From: an uncultured Collinsella sp. | Lineage (GTDB): Bacteria; Actinomycetota; Coriobacteriia; Coriobacteriales; Coriobacteriaceae | Direction of reading: 5' to 3' | Length of the DNA: 38,175 bases | Assembly (NCBI GenBank): GCA_949287055.1 | Contig: CASEEY010000002.1 | Location: 1-38,175 of the forward strand | Shown: positions 18,147-25,696 of the stretch, piece by piece | Numbering within the stretch: position 1 is the first letter of the stretch | Layout of the letters: the number at the start of each line of letters is the position of its first letter | The notes under the pieces: model-generated | Told to the model about the DNA's origin: nothing | What the model saw: only the letters and a program-made list of their open reading frames with translations | Databases searched by the model: none | Program-made: the position numbers and the translations under genes

Positions 18147-20009
18147 TCACTCGCCTCCCTTCTGGGCCGACTCGTCTGCGACGACATCGGCGGTGGCGCC
18201 GGCGATGCGCGTGTCGGCATCGTTGTCGGTCAGGGGCAGGGGCTCGGCGATGGCGCCGGCGTGCTCGCCGGCCGGGCTCATGCCCTTCTCGGTGACGCGG
18301 ACGCCGCCGAGCGTCACGTCGATGGCGCCGATGATGTCGTCGATGGCGGCGCCCGGGGCGACCATCGGGTAGACGGTCTGGTTGGTGGGGATGACTACGT
18401 CGAGGAGATAGGGCATCTCGGAGGCGAGCATGCGGTCGAGGGCGTCGTCGATCTGGTCGGGATGCGTGATGCGCTCGGCGGTCCAGCCGTATGCCTCGGC
18501 GAGCTTGACGAAGTCGGGGTTGGCGGTGAACTCGGTGCACGAGTAGCGCTCGCGGTAGAACAGGCGCTGCCACTGATGTACCATGCCCAGCGCGTTGTTG
18601 TCGATGAGCAGGATCTTCACGGCGGCGCCGTTGCCGATGGCGGTGGCCATCTCCTGGATGTTCATCTGGATGGAGCCGTCGCCCGCGATACAGACGACCT
18701 GGCAGTCGGGGCGGCCGATCTTGGCGCCGATGGCGGCGGGGAAGCCGAAGCCCATGGTGCCCAGGCCACCGCTCGAGATGAACGTGCGGGACTCCTCGCG
18801 GTGAACGTGCTGATGCGCCCACATCTGGTGCTGGCCGACCTCGGTGGTCACGACGCTCGCGTGCGGGTCGAGCTTGGCGGAGAGGCGCTCGAGCACGATC
18901 TCGGGTGCGATGCGGTCGGGGTAGTCGGCGAAGTCGGTGGTGTAGAACGGCCAGCGCTCGCGCCACTCGTAGCAGGTCTTCACCCACTCGCCGCTCACCG
19001 GTTCGGCGCCGGTCTTGGCGATGCGCTCGTTGATGGCCGCGACGACCGCGCGCGCGTCGCCCACGATGGGCACCTGCGGGTCGCGGACCTTGCCGATCTC
19101 GGCGGGGTCGATGTCGATGTGGATGACCTTGGCGTGCGGGGCGAACTCGGTGATCTTGCCGGTCACGCGGTCGGAGAAGCGCGCGCCCACGGCGATGATG
19201 AGGTTGCACTCCGTGACGGCCATGTTGGCGTACTTGGAGCCGTGCATGCCCACGGGGCCGAGGTTCAGCGGGTTGGAGCAGGGGATGGCCGCCTTGCCGA
19301 TCAGCGTGGTGACCACGGGGATCTGCATGGTCTCGGCGAGCTCGACCACCTCGTCGCAGGCGTGGCTCGTCACGCAGCCGCCGCCGACCATGAGCAGCGG
19401 GCGCGTGGAGGTGCGGATGAGCTCCACGGCCTGGCGGACCTGCTTGGCGTTGCCCTTGTAGGTGGGACGGTAGCTGGGGATATCGATCTTGTCGGGATAG
19501 TGGAAGACCATCTCCTCGCCTGCCAAATCGCTCGGGATGTCGATGAGCACGGGGCCGGGACGTCCCGTGGAGGCGATGTAGAACGCCTCGCGGAACGTGC
19601 GCGTGAGGTCGTCGTTGGACTGCAGCAGGAAGCTGTGCTTGACCACGGGCATGGTGATGCCCACGATATCGGCCTCCTGGAAGGCGTCGGTGCCGATGAC
19701 GCCGCGCGTCACCTGGCCGGAGATGACCACGAGCGGCACGGAGTCCATATAGGCGGTGGCGATGCCGGTGACGGTGTTGGTGGCGCCCGGTCCGCTCGTG
19801 ACGAGCACCACGCCCACGCGGCCGGTGGCGCGCGCGTAGCCGTCGGCCTCGTGCACCGCGCCCTGCTCGTGGCGGGCGAGGATGTGCCGGATCTTGGTGG
19901 AGTCGTACAGCGCGTCGTACATCTTGATGGCCTGGCCGCCGGGGTAGCCGAAGACCGTGTCGACGCCTTCCGCCTCGAGGCTGGCGATGATCGCCTGGGC
20001 GCCGGTCAT
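18147..20009 (-). CDS. ilvB: Acetolactate synthase catalytic subunit
   Basis: The thiamine-diphosphate and FAD enzyme that condenses pyruvate with pyruvate or 2-oxobutyrate, the first common step of branched-chain synthesis. From the internal ATG the protein is 620 residues, normal for the family: VFGYPGGQAIKMYDAL, the ThDP-activating Glu in RHEQGAVHEADGYARATG, VTSGPGATNTVTGIATAY, GTMGFGFPAAIGAK, the Mg-ThDP motif GDGSIQMNIQEMATA to NN, and QWQRLFY. This start has AGAGGG seven bases upstream. The same frame continues to another ATG at 20225 that overlaps the ilvD stop (ATGA) and has AAGGGGG ten bases upstream, adding 72 residues rich in Ala, Arg and Thr. The family alignment supports 20009; both starts may be used. 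Confidence 0.94.
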   Translation of the reverse strand: MTGAQAIIASLEAEGVDTVFGYPGGQAIKMYDALYDSTKIRHILARHEQGAVHEADGYARATGRVGVVLVTSGPGATNTVTGIATAYMDSVPLVVISGQVTRGVIGTDAFQEADIVGITMPVVKHSFLLQSNDDLTRTFREAFYIASTGRPGPVLIDIPSDLAGEEMVFHYPDKIDIPSYRPTYKGNAKQVRQAVELIRTSTRPLLMVGGGCVTSHACDEVVELAETMQIPVVTTLIGKAAIPCSNPLNLGPVGMHGSKYANMAVTECNLIIAVGARFSDRVTGKITEFAPHAKVIHIDIDPAEIGKVRDPQVPIVGDARAVVAAINERIAKTGAEPVSGEWVKTCYEWRERWPFYTTDFADYPDRIAPEIVLERLSAKLDPHASVVTTEVGQHQMWAHQHVHREESRTFISSGGLGTMGFGFPAAIGAKIGRPDCQVVCIAGDGSIQMNIQEMATAIGNGAAVKILLIDNNALGMVHQWQRLFYRERYSCTEFTANPDFVKLAEAYGWTAERITHPDQIDDALDRMLASEMPYLLDVVIPTNQTVYPMVAPGAAIDDIIGAIDVTLGGVRVTEKGMSPAGEHAGAIAEPLPLTDNDADTRIAGATADVVADESAQKGGE

Positions 20010-20225
20010 GGTCTTGCCCTCTTTATCGGTATGACTGCCGGGGCCGAAGGGCTCGCCGGATATGGCGCGGCGCTTGCGCTCGAGGCGCGCCTCGCGGCTC
20101 ATGTCGGTTGCGGGGCGCGCGGCGGCGGCGCCGGTGCAGACGTGCTGACGGATGTCATCGGGCATATCGGGCGTGCGCGGGCTTCCGGCGCGCACGGCTG
20201 CCGTGGTGGTGCTGGTGTCGGTCAT
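20010..20225 (-). other. In-frame 5' extension of ilvB with its own coupled start
   Basis: The 72 codons upstream of the family start of IlvB stay open. They begin at an ATG overlapping the ilvD stop codon by ATGA, preceded by AAGGGGG at ten bases. The encoded stretch (starting [14 protein letters not shown]) is polar, with a basic run ARLERKRRA, and shows no domain, signal peptide or membrane segment. It could be translated as an IlvB extension, or be a gap bridged by ribosomes after ilvD. Confidence 0.4.
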
Positions 20226-21886
20226 GAGAGGTACGCCCCCTTGTCGGCGCTCGTGACGAGCTTCGCGTAGCGCGAGAGCACGCCGGTGGTGTACTTGGGT
20301 GCAGGCGGCTGCCAGGCAGCGCGCCTCGCGGCCATCTCTTCGTCGCTCACGCGTACGTCAAGTGCGCCCGCCTCGATGTCGATATCGATGACGTCGCCCT
20401 CCTGGACAAGGGCGATCGGGCCGCCCGCTGCCGCTTCAGGGCTCACGTGGCCGATGCACGGGCCCTTGCTCGCGCCGGAGAAGCGGCCGTCGGTGATGAG
20501 GGCCACGGAGCGGTCGAGTCCCATGCCGCAGATGGCCGAGGTGGGTGTGAGCATCTCGCGCATGCCCGGACCGCCTGCCGGCCCCTCGTAGCGGATGACG
20601 ACGACGTCGCCGGAGTTGATCTTGCCGCCGAAGATGGCCTCGCAGGCCGCCTCCTCGGAATCGAAGACGCGGGCGGGTCCGGAGTGGCGGTACATCTCGG
20701 GCGAGCAGGCGCTGCGCTTGACCACGCCGCAATCGGGGGCGAGGTTGCCGCGCATGACCTTGAGGCCGCCGATGGGGGAGTAGGCGCCCTCGACCGTGCG
20801 GACGATCTCGCCGTCGGGCTCGGGGCAGGCGGCAACCCATTCGTCCACCGTGCCGTGGCAGGTGAGCGCGTCGCCGGCGAGCAGGCCGGCGCGGCCGAGC
20901 ACGCCCATGATGGCCGAGATGCCGCCCACGGCGTTCAGGTCCTCGATGTGCAGGGGGCCCGCCGGCGCGATGCGCACGATGTTGGGGGTCTCATCGGAGA
21001 CGCGGTCCCAGTCGTCCATGGTCACGGGGCAGCCCGCGGCGTGTGCGATGGCGGTGAGGTGCAGCATCGTGTTGGTGGAGCCGCCGAAGGCCATGTCGAG
21101 CACCATGCCGTTGCGGATGGACTTCTCGTTCAGGATATCGAGCGCGCAGACGTTGTCGCGCACGAGGTCCATCACCTTCATGCCCGTCTGCTTGGCCAGG
21201 CGGATGCGCGCGGAATAGACGGCCGGCACGGTGCCGTTGCCGGGCAGTGCCAGGCCGAGCGCCTCGGCCAGACAGCAGATGGAGTTGGCCGTGAACATGC
21301 CCGAGCAGCTGCCGCAGGTGGGGCAGGCGGTGTTCTCGAGCCATGCGCACTCCTCGGGCGTCATGGTGCCGGCGGTCACCTGACCCACGGCGTCGAACAG
21401 GCTGTTCAGGTCCGTCTGGCAGCCCTTCTTGTCGCGGCCGGCGAGCATGGGGCCGCCCGATACGAGCATGGTGGGGATGTTCAGGCGCGCGGCGGCGATG
21501 AGCATGCCGGGCACGATCTTGTCGCAGGAGGGGATGAGGACCATGGCGTCGAACTGGTGGCCTTGGATGGCGCATTCCACGGAGTCGGCGATGACCTCGC
21601 GGCTCGTGAGGCTGTAGCGCATACCCTCGTGGTTCATGGCGATGCCGTCGCACACGCCGATGGTGTTGACCTGCAGCGGGGTGCCGCCGGCCATGCGAAC
21701 GCCCGCCTTGACGGCGTCAGCGATCTGCTGCAGGTGGATGTGGCCGGGAATGACCTCGTTTTGGGCGGAGACGACCGCGACGAGCGGTCGCTCGAGCTCC
21801 TCGTCGGTAAGGCCGTCAGCCTTGAGCAGGCTGCGGTGGGGCGCTCTGGCCAGCCCCTTCTTGATGGCATCGCTTCGCAGTTGCAT
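20222..21886 (-). CDS. ilvD: Dihydroxy-acid dehydratase
   Basis: A 554-residue iron-sulfur dehydratase of the IlvD/Edd family making 2-oxoisovalerate and 2-oxo-3-methylvalerate. Cluster cysteines are visible in [12 protein letters not shown] and [16 protein letters not shown]; the conserved DKKGC segment carries the Lys that is carbamylated in the family; the C-terminal catalytic Ser motif is [20 protein letters not shown]. Length is typical of bacterial IlvD (about 550-560). The ATG at 21886 follows GAGGGGAT. It is the first gene of the minus-strand ilvDBNC cluster, with about 480 bases of non-coding DNA before it. The iron-sulfur cluster is expected to be oxygen-sensitive, in keeping with an anaerobic lifestyle. 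Confidence 0.96.
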   Translation of the reverse strand: MQLRSDAIKKGLARAPHRSLLKADGLTDEELERPLVAVVSAQNEVIPGHIHLQQIADAVKAGVRMAGGTPLQVNTIGVCDGIAMNHEGMRYSLTSREVIADSVECAIQGHQFDAMVLIPSCDKIVPGMLIAAARLNIPTMLVSGGPMLAGRDKKGCQTDLNSLFDAVGQVTAGTMTPEECAWLENTACPTCGSCSGMFTANSICCLAEALGLALPGNGTVPAVYSARIRLAKQTGMKVMDLVRDNVCALDILNEKSIRNGMVLDMAFGGSTNTMLHLTAIAHAAGCPVTMDDWDRVSDETPNIVRIAPAGPLHIEDLNAVGGISAIMGVLGRAGLLAGDALTCHGTVDEWVAACPEPDGEIVRTVEGAYSPIGGLKVMRGNLAPDCGVVKRSACSPEMYRHSGPARVFDSEEAACEAIFGGKINSGDVVVIRYEGPAGGPGMREMLTPTSAICGMGLDRSVALITDGRFSGASKGPCIGHVSPEAAAGGPIALVQEGDVIDIDIEAGALDVRVSDEEMAARRAAWQPPAPKYTTGVLSRYAKLVTSADKGAYLS

Positions 21887-22135
21887 CCGATCCCCTCGCT
21901 CTCGCAGTGTCGTGTGCTGGGAGATGCGCTGGCAAGGGAGCTACCCTGCAGGGATGCCCGTAACGGGGGCTTTCCGGCTCGGCGTACTCGCGAACGCGCG
22001 CCACGGGGATCGCCCGTGGGCCGCATCCGTGTTCGGCCTGGCTGCTCGAGGGTATGTTCCCGACCGTCCGCCGCGGGTTCTCACGCTGCCCGCTCGCTGT
22101 GGTGCGTCCGTCCGGTACTCGCCCTGTCGTCGCAT

Positions 22136-22165
22136 TTCCTCAAGTTGCTACACTATGCTATAGTG
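22136..22165 (+). promoter_or_regulatory. Candidate plus-strand promoter with embedded palindrome
   Basis: TATAGT (22159-22164) is a good -10; at 17 bases upstream lies TTCCTC (22136-22141), a weak -35. The -10 is part of the palindrome CACTAT-N3-ATAGTG (22151-22165), which could be a repressor site. It points away from ilvD toward the candidate small RNA. Confidence 0.3.
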
Positions 22166-22170
22166 CCGCG

Positions 22171-22328
22171 GATTTGCGCAAGGAGTTTATCGAGAGGAAA
22201 CACTTTACTCGGCAAAAGCGCGAAATCGCCCGGCTAGCGGCCTTGACGAGCCCTGGCGGCACCAGTGCCCCAAAAGGGGCCAGGAGATAATTGGGACATC
22301 TGGGCGCATATCCAGATGTCCCATTTTT
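22171..22328 (+). ncRNA. Candidate small RNA between ilvD and ilvA
   Basis: A possible transcript of about 160 bases from the TATAGT promoter to a hairpin that meets the criteria of an intrinsic terminator on this strand (12 perfect pairs, 22292-22303 with 22312-22323, then TTTTT at 22324-22328). Its 5' end can pair GATTTGCGC (22171-22179) with GCGCGAAATC (22218-22227, one bulge), exposing an AAGGAG. It diverges from ilvD and faces the 3' end of ilvA. No known RNA family is recognised, and the encoded frame lacks a proper start. Inference only. Confidence 0.25.
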
Positions 22329-22346
22329 CTCCTGGTCCCTTTTGGG
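22269..22346. repeat. 78-base near-perfect palindrome
   Basis: Outer arms 22269-22287 and 22328-22346 (19 positions, one G-T), a four-base internal loop (TAAT opposite TTTT), and inner arms 22292-22303 and 22312-22323 (12 perfect pairs) around an eight-base loop. Together the arms are about 35 bases long. It lies 19 bases beyond the ilvA stop. No flanking direct repeat was seen. It may be the ilvA terminator, a REP/MITE-like element, or both. Confidence 0.8.
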
Positions 22347-22365
22347 ATACGGCGCCATCTTGTCG

Positions 22366-23586
22366 CTAGAGCATCGTCTGCGAAAGCTGGGGCTCGAAGC
22401 CGGCTGCGCGGAGGGCCTCGATGATCTGCTCTTTGTGCGCGGTGCCGTAGGCCTCGATGGTCACGCGCAGCTCCACCGCCGCGTTGCGGTTCGTGCTCAC
22501 GAACTGGTTGTGCTCGAGTTTGATGACGTTGCCGTTCTGCTCGGCGATGGCATTGGCCACGCGCACGAGCATTCCCGGGCGGTCGGGCAGAAGCACACTC
22601 ACCGTGAAGATGCGGTCGCGCTGGATCAGGCCGTGCTGCACCACCGAGCTCATGGTGATGACGTCCATGTTGCCGCCCGACAGGATCGAGACGATGCGGC
22701 GGTTCTCGGCGGGCAGGTGCTTCAAGGCAGCCACGGTGAGCAGGCCCGAGTTCTCGACGATCATCTTGTGGTTCTCCACCATGTCGAGGAACGCCACGAT
22801 GAGCTCGTCGTCAGGGATGCAGATGACGTCGTCGAGGTTCTGCTGCAGGTAGGGGAAGACCTTGTCGCCGACCTCGAGCACCGCCGTGCCGTCGGCGATG
22901 GTGTTGGCGGCGGGGATCTTCACCGGATGCCCCGCCTCGAGCGCGGCGGTGAGCGAGGGGGCGCCGGCGGGCTCCACGCCGATGACGCGGATCTTGGGGT
23001 TGTACAGCTTGGCGAAGGTGGCGACGCCGCAGGCAAGGCCGCCGCCGCCCACGGGGACCAAGATCGTGTCGACGAGCGGCAGCTCCTGGACGATCTCCAT
23101 GGCGATGGTGCCCTGGCCGGTGGAGACGATCGGGTCGTTGAAGGGGTGGATGAAGGTGTAGCCCCGCTCCTCGGCAAGGCGCATGGCGTGCTCGCACGCT
23201 TCGTCGTACACGTCGCCGTGCAGGATGACCTCGGCACCGTAGCCCTTGGTGCGCTCCACCTTGATGAGCGGCGTGGTCGTGGGCATGACGACGACCGACT
23301 TGGCGCCCGCGCGCGTCGCGGCGAAGGCGACGCCCTGCGCGTGGTTGCCGGCGCTCGCGGTGATGATGCCGCGGCCGAGCTCCTCGGGCGTGAGGGTCGA
23401 GATCTTGTAGTACGCGCCGCGCACCTTGTAGGCGCCGGTGCGCTGCATGTTCTCGGGCTTGAGGTACACCCGGTTGCCGGTCGCCTGCGAGAAGTGGGGG
23501 CTCTCGACGAGCTCCGTCTTCTGCGTGACCTCCCGGACCTTCTCGGAGGCCTCCTCGAACGCGTCGAGCGTGAGCATGTCTGCCAT
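22366..23586 (-). CDS. ilvA: Threonine ammonia-lyase with ACT domain
   Basis: A 406-residue PLP enzyme converting threonine to 2-oxobutyrate and ammonia. The PLP lysine is K54 in RTGAYKVRGAYY; other landmarks are ITASAGNHAQGVAFAATRAG, the phosphate-binding VPVGGGGLACGVATF, and a single C-terminal ACT domain (about residues 326-402, VSVLLPDRPGMLVRVANAIA, then ACT-like strands). This layout is that of the roughly 400-residue form (TIGR01127), shorter than E. coli IlvA, which has two ACT-like domains. The ATG at 23586 follows AGAAGG; the frame is open upstream, but that part does not resemble the family. Placement beside ilvDBNC suggests isoleucine synthesis, although a catabolic role is also known for this form. 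Its upstream region is shared divergently with the ABC ATPase. Confidence 0.93.
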   Translation of the reverse strand: MADMLTLDAFEEASEKVREVTQKTELVESPHFSQATGNRVYLKPENMQRTGAYKVRGAYYKISTLTPEELGRGIITASAGNHAQGVAFAATRAGAKSVVVMPTTTPLIKVERTKGYGAEVILHGDVYDEACEHAMRLAEERGYTFIHPFNDPIVSTGQGTIAMEIVQELPLVDTILVPVGGGGLACGVATFAKLYNPKIRVIGVEPAGAPSLTAALEAGHPVKIPAANTIADGTAVLEVGDKVFPYLQQNLDDVICIPDDELIVAFLDMVENHKMIVENSGLLTVAALKHLPAENRRIVSILSGGNMDVITMSSVVQHGLIQRDRIFTVSVLLPDRPGMLVRVANAIAEQNGNVIKLEHNQFVSTNRNAAVELRVTIEAYGTAHKEQIIEALRAAGFEPQLSQTML

Positions 23587-23631
23587 GGTGCGCCTTCTTT
23601 CCCGTGTGCCGTCGTGCTTTTGCATGGTAAA

Positions 23632-23662
23632 GTATCGTAGCAAAAAACGAGGGTGACGATAC
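23632..23662. promoter_or_regulatory. Inverted repeat in the divergent ilvA / ABC ATPase control region
   Basis: GTATCGT (23632-23638) and ACGATAC (23656-23662) form a perfect seven-base inverted repeat with 17 bases between, and a third GGTATCG follows at about 23672-23678. The symmetrical position between two divergent starts suits an operator for a shared regulator. The A-run CAAAAAACG lies in the centre. Confidence 0.35.
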
Positions 23663-23695
23663 CGTGGGCATTGGTATCGGGGAATCGAGGATATC

Positions 23696-24493
23696 TTGGC
23701 AACAACGACCCCGCCGCTGTTCTCGCTGCGCGACGCACAGGTGGTCCGTGCCGGCCGCACGATTCTGCACGTGGACCGCTTCGATCTGGCCGAGGGCGAA
23801 CACGTCGCTCTGCTCGGTCCCAACGGCGCCGGGAAATCGACGTTCATCCAGCTGCTCACCCGCGAGGTGTTTCCGCTTCACCGCGACGAGCCGCCGGTGC
23901 GCTTCCGCGGGCAGGCGCGCCCGCTGCTCTCCGACATCAAGCAGGCGCTCGGCATCGTGAGCGCCACGATGCAAGACCAGGTCCGCGTGCACCTGCCGGT
24001 CACCGACATCGTGTGCGGCGGCCTGTTCGGCACGCTCGGCCTTCCGCGCCACGTCGAGGCGACCGCCGACGTGCGCGCCCGCGCCCTCGACGCCCTCGTG
24101 CGCTTGGGGATCGGCGAGCTTGCCGACCGCGATATCATGACGCTTTCGACCGGTCAGGTGCGCCGCGTGCTCGTGGCGCGCGAGCTCATGAGCGATCCGC
24201 GGGTGCTCATCTTCGACGAGCCCTGCACGGGCCTCGACCCGCAGGGCATGTACCATGTGCGCGACACGATGCGCATGCTTGCCGACGAGGGCCGCTCGGT
24301 GGTCCTCGTCACGCATTACCCCGAGGACATCATCCCGGCGATCGGCCGCGTGCTGCTCATCCGCGATGCGGAGGTCTTCGCCGACGGTCCCAAGGAGGAG
24401 CTGCTCGACAGCGCGACCATGAGCGAGCTGTTCGGGGTGCCGCTCGCGGTCGACGAGCGCGACGGCTGGTACTCGCTGCGCGGTCGGTACTGA
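23696..24493 (+). CDS. Orphan ABC transporter ATP-binding protein (ModF/YlmA-like)
   Basis: A 265-residue single ATPase domain: Walker A GPNGAGKST (residues 41-49), Q-loop SATMQDQVR, signature LSTGQVRRVLVAREL (the Gln keeps the LSxGQ form), Walker B VLIFDEPCTGLD, and the switch His in LVTHYPEDI. The segment PEDIIPAIGRVLLIRDAEVF resembles the ModF/YlmA branch rather than a typical uptake importer. No permease or binding-protein gene adjoins it, so the partner, if any, is encoded elsewhere; ModF/YlmA-type proteins often stand alone. The start is TTG 23696 with GAGG five bases upstream; no better start is seen. Substrate is not assigned. Confidence 0.82.
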   Translation: MATTTPPLFSLRDAQVVRAGRTILHVDRFDLAEGEHVALLGPNGAGKSTFIQLLTREVFPLHRDEPPVRFRGQARPLLSDIKQALGIVSATMQDQVRVHLPVTDIVCGGLFGTLGLPRHVEATADVRARALDALVRLGIGELADRDIMTLSTGQVRRVLVARELMSDPRVLIFDEPCTGLDPQGMYHVRDTMRMLADEGRSVVLVTHYPEDIIPAIGRVLLIRDAEVFADGPKEELLDSATMSELFGVPLAVDERDGWYSLRGRY

Positions 24494-24576
24494 GGCTTGT
24501 CCGTATCCGCTCACCTGCCCTTTCATTCCGTTTGACTGTTGTACCCGCGGCCCTGCCGCATGGCGTCGCGTACGGG

Positions 24577-24582
24577 TATATA
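24577..24582 (+). promoter_or_regulatory. Possible -10 element of the universal stress protein gene
   Basis: TATATA lies 37 bases before the start. The upstream TGCCGC at 24554-24559 is only a poor -35 match. Confidence 0.3.
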
Positions 24583-24619
24583 CGCACTAAGTCCAACCGC
24601 CATCGGAAAGGAGCAGGCC

Positions 24620-25093
24620 ATGTTGTTCAAAAACGTTATGGTCCCCTACGATGAGTCCGAGCATGCCAACAGCGCGCTGCATGCCGCATTTGGCATGGTG
24701 GGGGACAACCCCGATGCCACGGTTCACGTGGTGACGATTGTGTCGACGGGGGCGGTTCCGGTTCCCACGCTTGCCGGAGGGGCCTTCGACGACCCCTTCA
24801 ACTCCGGCAGCATGGAAGGCTACGATGCGATGATCAGCTCGATCGTCCAGCGCACGCGCAACGATATGGAGCGCGTGGTGGAGGGTGCGCGCGATGATGC
24901 CGCATGCAAGGTCGAGGTGGCCGCGATCCTTGCCGGGTCCGCCGTCGACGGCATCGCCGAGTACGTGACGTCGCACGGCATCGACCTGGTCGTCATGGGT
25001 CGCCGCGGCCTGGGCGCCCTGCGCGGCATGCTCGGCAGCGTGAGCTTCGGCGTCCTGCGCTCCGTCGACGTCCCGGTCCTCACCGTCAAATAG
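24620..25093 (+). CDS. Universal stress protein (UspA family)
   Basis: A 157-residue single Usp domain. It opens with NVMVPYDESEHANSALHAAF (strand 1 and the Asp that faces the nucleotide) and ends with the ATP-binding loop GRRGLGALRGMLGSVSFGVL, matching G-2X-G-9X-G-(S/T), so it should belong to the ATP-binding subgroup. Usp proteins accumulate on starvation or respiratory stress and usually act as small nucleotide-sensing dimers; the client is unknown. ATG 24620 follows GGAAAGGAG. The frame is open earlier, but those residues do not fit the family. The next gene is a superoxide reductase, an association consistent with stress. Confidence 0.92.
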   Translation: MLFKNVMVPYDESEHANSALHAAFGMVGDNPDATVHVVTIVSTGAVPVPTLAGGAFDDPFNSGSMEGYDAMISSIVQRTRNDMERVVEGARDDAACKVEVAAILAGSAVDGIAEYVTSHGIDLVVMGRRGLGALRGMLGSVSFGVLRSVDVPVLTVK

Positions 25094-25150
25094 CGTTACG
25101 CGGTGCATTCTGTATCTGAACGCCCCGTGTATGCAATGTTCGGCGTTGGG

Positions 25151-25156
25151 CATAAT
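25151..25156 (+). promoter_or_regulatory. Possible -10 element of the superoxide reductase gene
   Basis: CATAAT, 40 bases before the start; no convincing -35 at 17 bases. Confidence 0.35.
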
Positions 25157-25196
25157 AGGGTGGTGTCTGATATCGATAACAGCGTAAGGAGCGCCC

Positions 25197-25556
25197 ATGG
25201 CTATCTTTTATAAAGACGAGAACGGCACCATCCTGACGGCTTTGAGCGGCGGGTCCGTGCCCGCAGGGTTCGAGGCTATCGAGGCCAACACCGTCGACGC
25301 CGCGATCGAGAAGCACGTGCCCGCCGTCGAGCTTCAGCGTGACGGCCGCGTCATCCACGTTCAGGTGGGCGAGGTGGAGCATCCCATGGAGGAAGCGCAC
25401 TACATCGAGTGGGTTGCGCTCGAGACCGAGGACCGTCTCGAGGTCCATCACTTCAAGCCCGGGCAGAAGCCGGTGACCTTCTTCCCGGTCGTCGCGAAGT
25501 CCGGCACCGTCTATGCCTACTGCAACCTGCACGGGCTGTGGAGCGCCAAGTTCTAG
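25197..25556 (+). CDS. Superoxide reductase, class III-like (desulfoferrodoxin family)
   Basis: A 119-residue enzyme that reduces superoxide to hydrogen peroxide without releasing oxygen, typical of anaerobes. The active-site iron ligands are present: EKHVPAVE (the Glu-Lys-His triad of the catalytic loop), EHPMEEAHYIEW (two His) and YCNLHGLW (Cys and His). The first ~40 residues follow the length and layout of the desulforedoxin domain of two-iron enzymes (FYKDENGTILTALSGGS, then the ENTVDAA linker seen as EANTVDAAIEKH), but none of its four cysteines remains. That is the hallmark of class III enzymes such as the Treponema protein, which keep an empty domain. The electron donor is probably a rubredoxin encoded elsewhere. 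ATG 25197 follows AAGGAG. Confidence 0.93.
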   Translation: MAIFYKDENGTILTALSGGSVPAGFEAIEANTVDAAIEKHVPAVELQRDGRVIHVQVGEVEHPMEEAHYIEWVALETEDRLEVHHFKPGQKPVTFFPVVAKSGTVYAYCNLHGLWSAKF

Positions 25557-25579
25557 GGAGCCCGAAAAGCCGTCCGTAG

Positions 25580-25612
25580 GGAGGGTCGTCCGCTCGATGC
25601 GGGCGACCCTCC
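25580..25612 (+). terminator. Terminator after superoxide reductase gene
   Basis: GGAGGGTCGTCCGC (25580-25593) pairs with GCGGGCGACCCTCC (25599-25612), 14 positions with one T-G and a five-base loop, followed by TGTTTGCG. Confidence 0.75.
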
Positions 25613-25696
25613 TGTTTGCGCGTCTCCGTTTGCGCGCGAGGTAGGGGGCGGGAAGGGTATCATGTCTGGAAGACGAACGACCGAAGGGACGCTTTG

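Larger units (their letters stand above)
21887..22365. other. 479-base intergenic region between ilvD and ilvA
   Basis: Seen in it: the ilvD leader with small hairpins (CCCTGCAGGG at 21944-21953; CCACGGG/CCCGTGG at 22001-22019), a CACTAT-GCT-ATAGTG palindrome (22151-22165), a possible plus-strand small RNA (22171-22328), and a 78-base palindrome (22269-22346). I looked for a T-box, whose specifier stem and AGGGTGGNACCGCG sequence should be visible, and found none on the minus strand. A 64-codon Arg-rich minus-strand frame at 21941-22135 is probably fortuitous. Confidence 0.6.

Noticed and set aside
18261-20270. Long plus-strand frame antisense to ilvB
   Set aside because: Same shadow effect; low-complexity product rich in Val, Asp, Gly and His, no ribosome-binding site.
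21887-22200. T-box or other known riboswitch in the ilvD leader
   Set aside because: I looked for the conserved T-box sequence and for an aminoacyl-specifier stem on the minus strand and found neither.
22054-22290. 78-codon plus-strand frame between ilvD and ilvA
   Set aside because: It crosses the candidate promoter and the palindrome and has no proper ribosome-binding site or family match. Its second half looks helical, but is better explained as chance.
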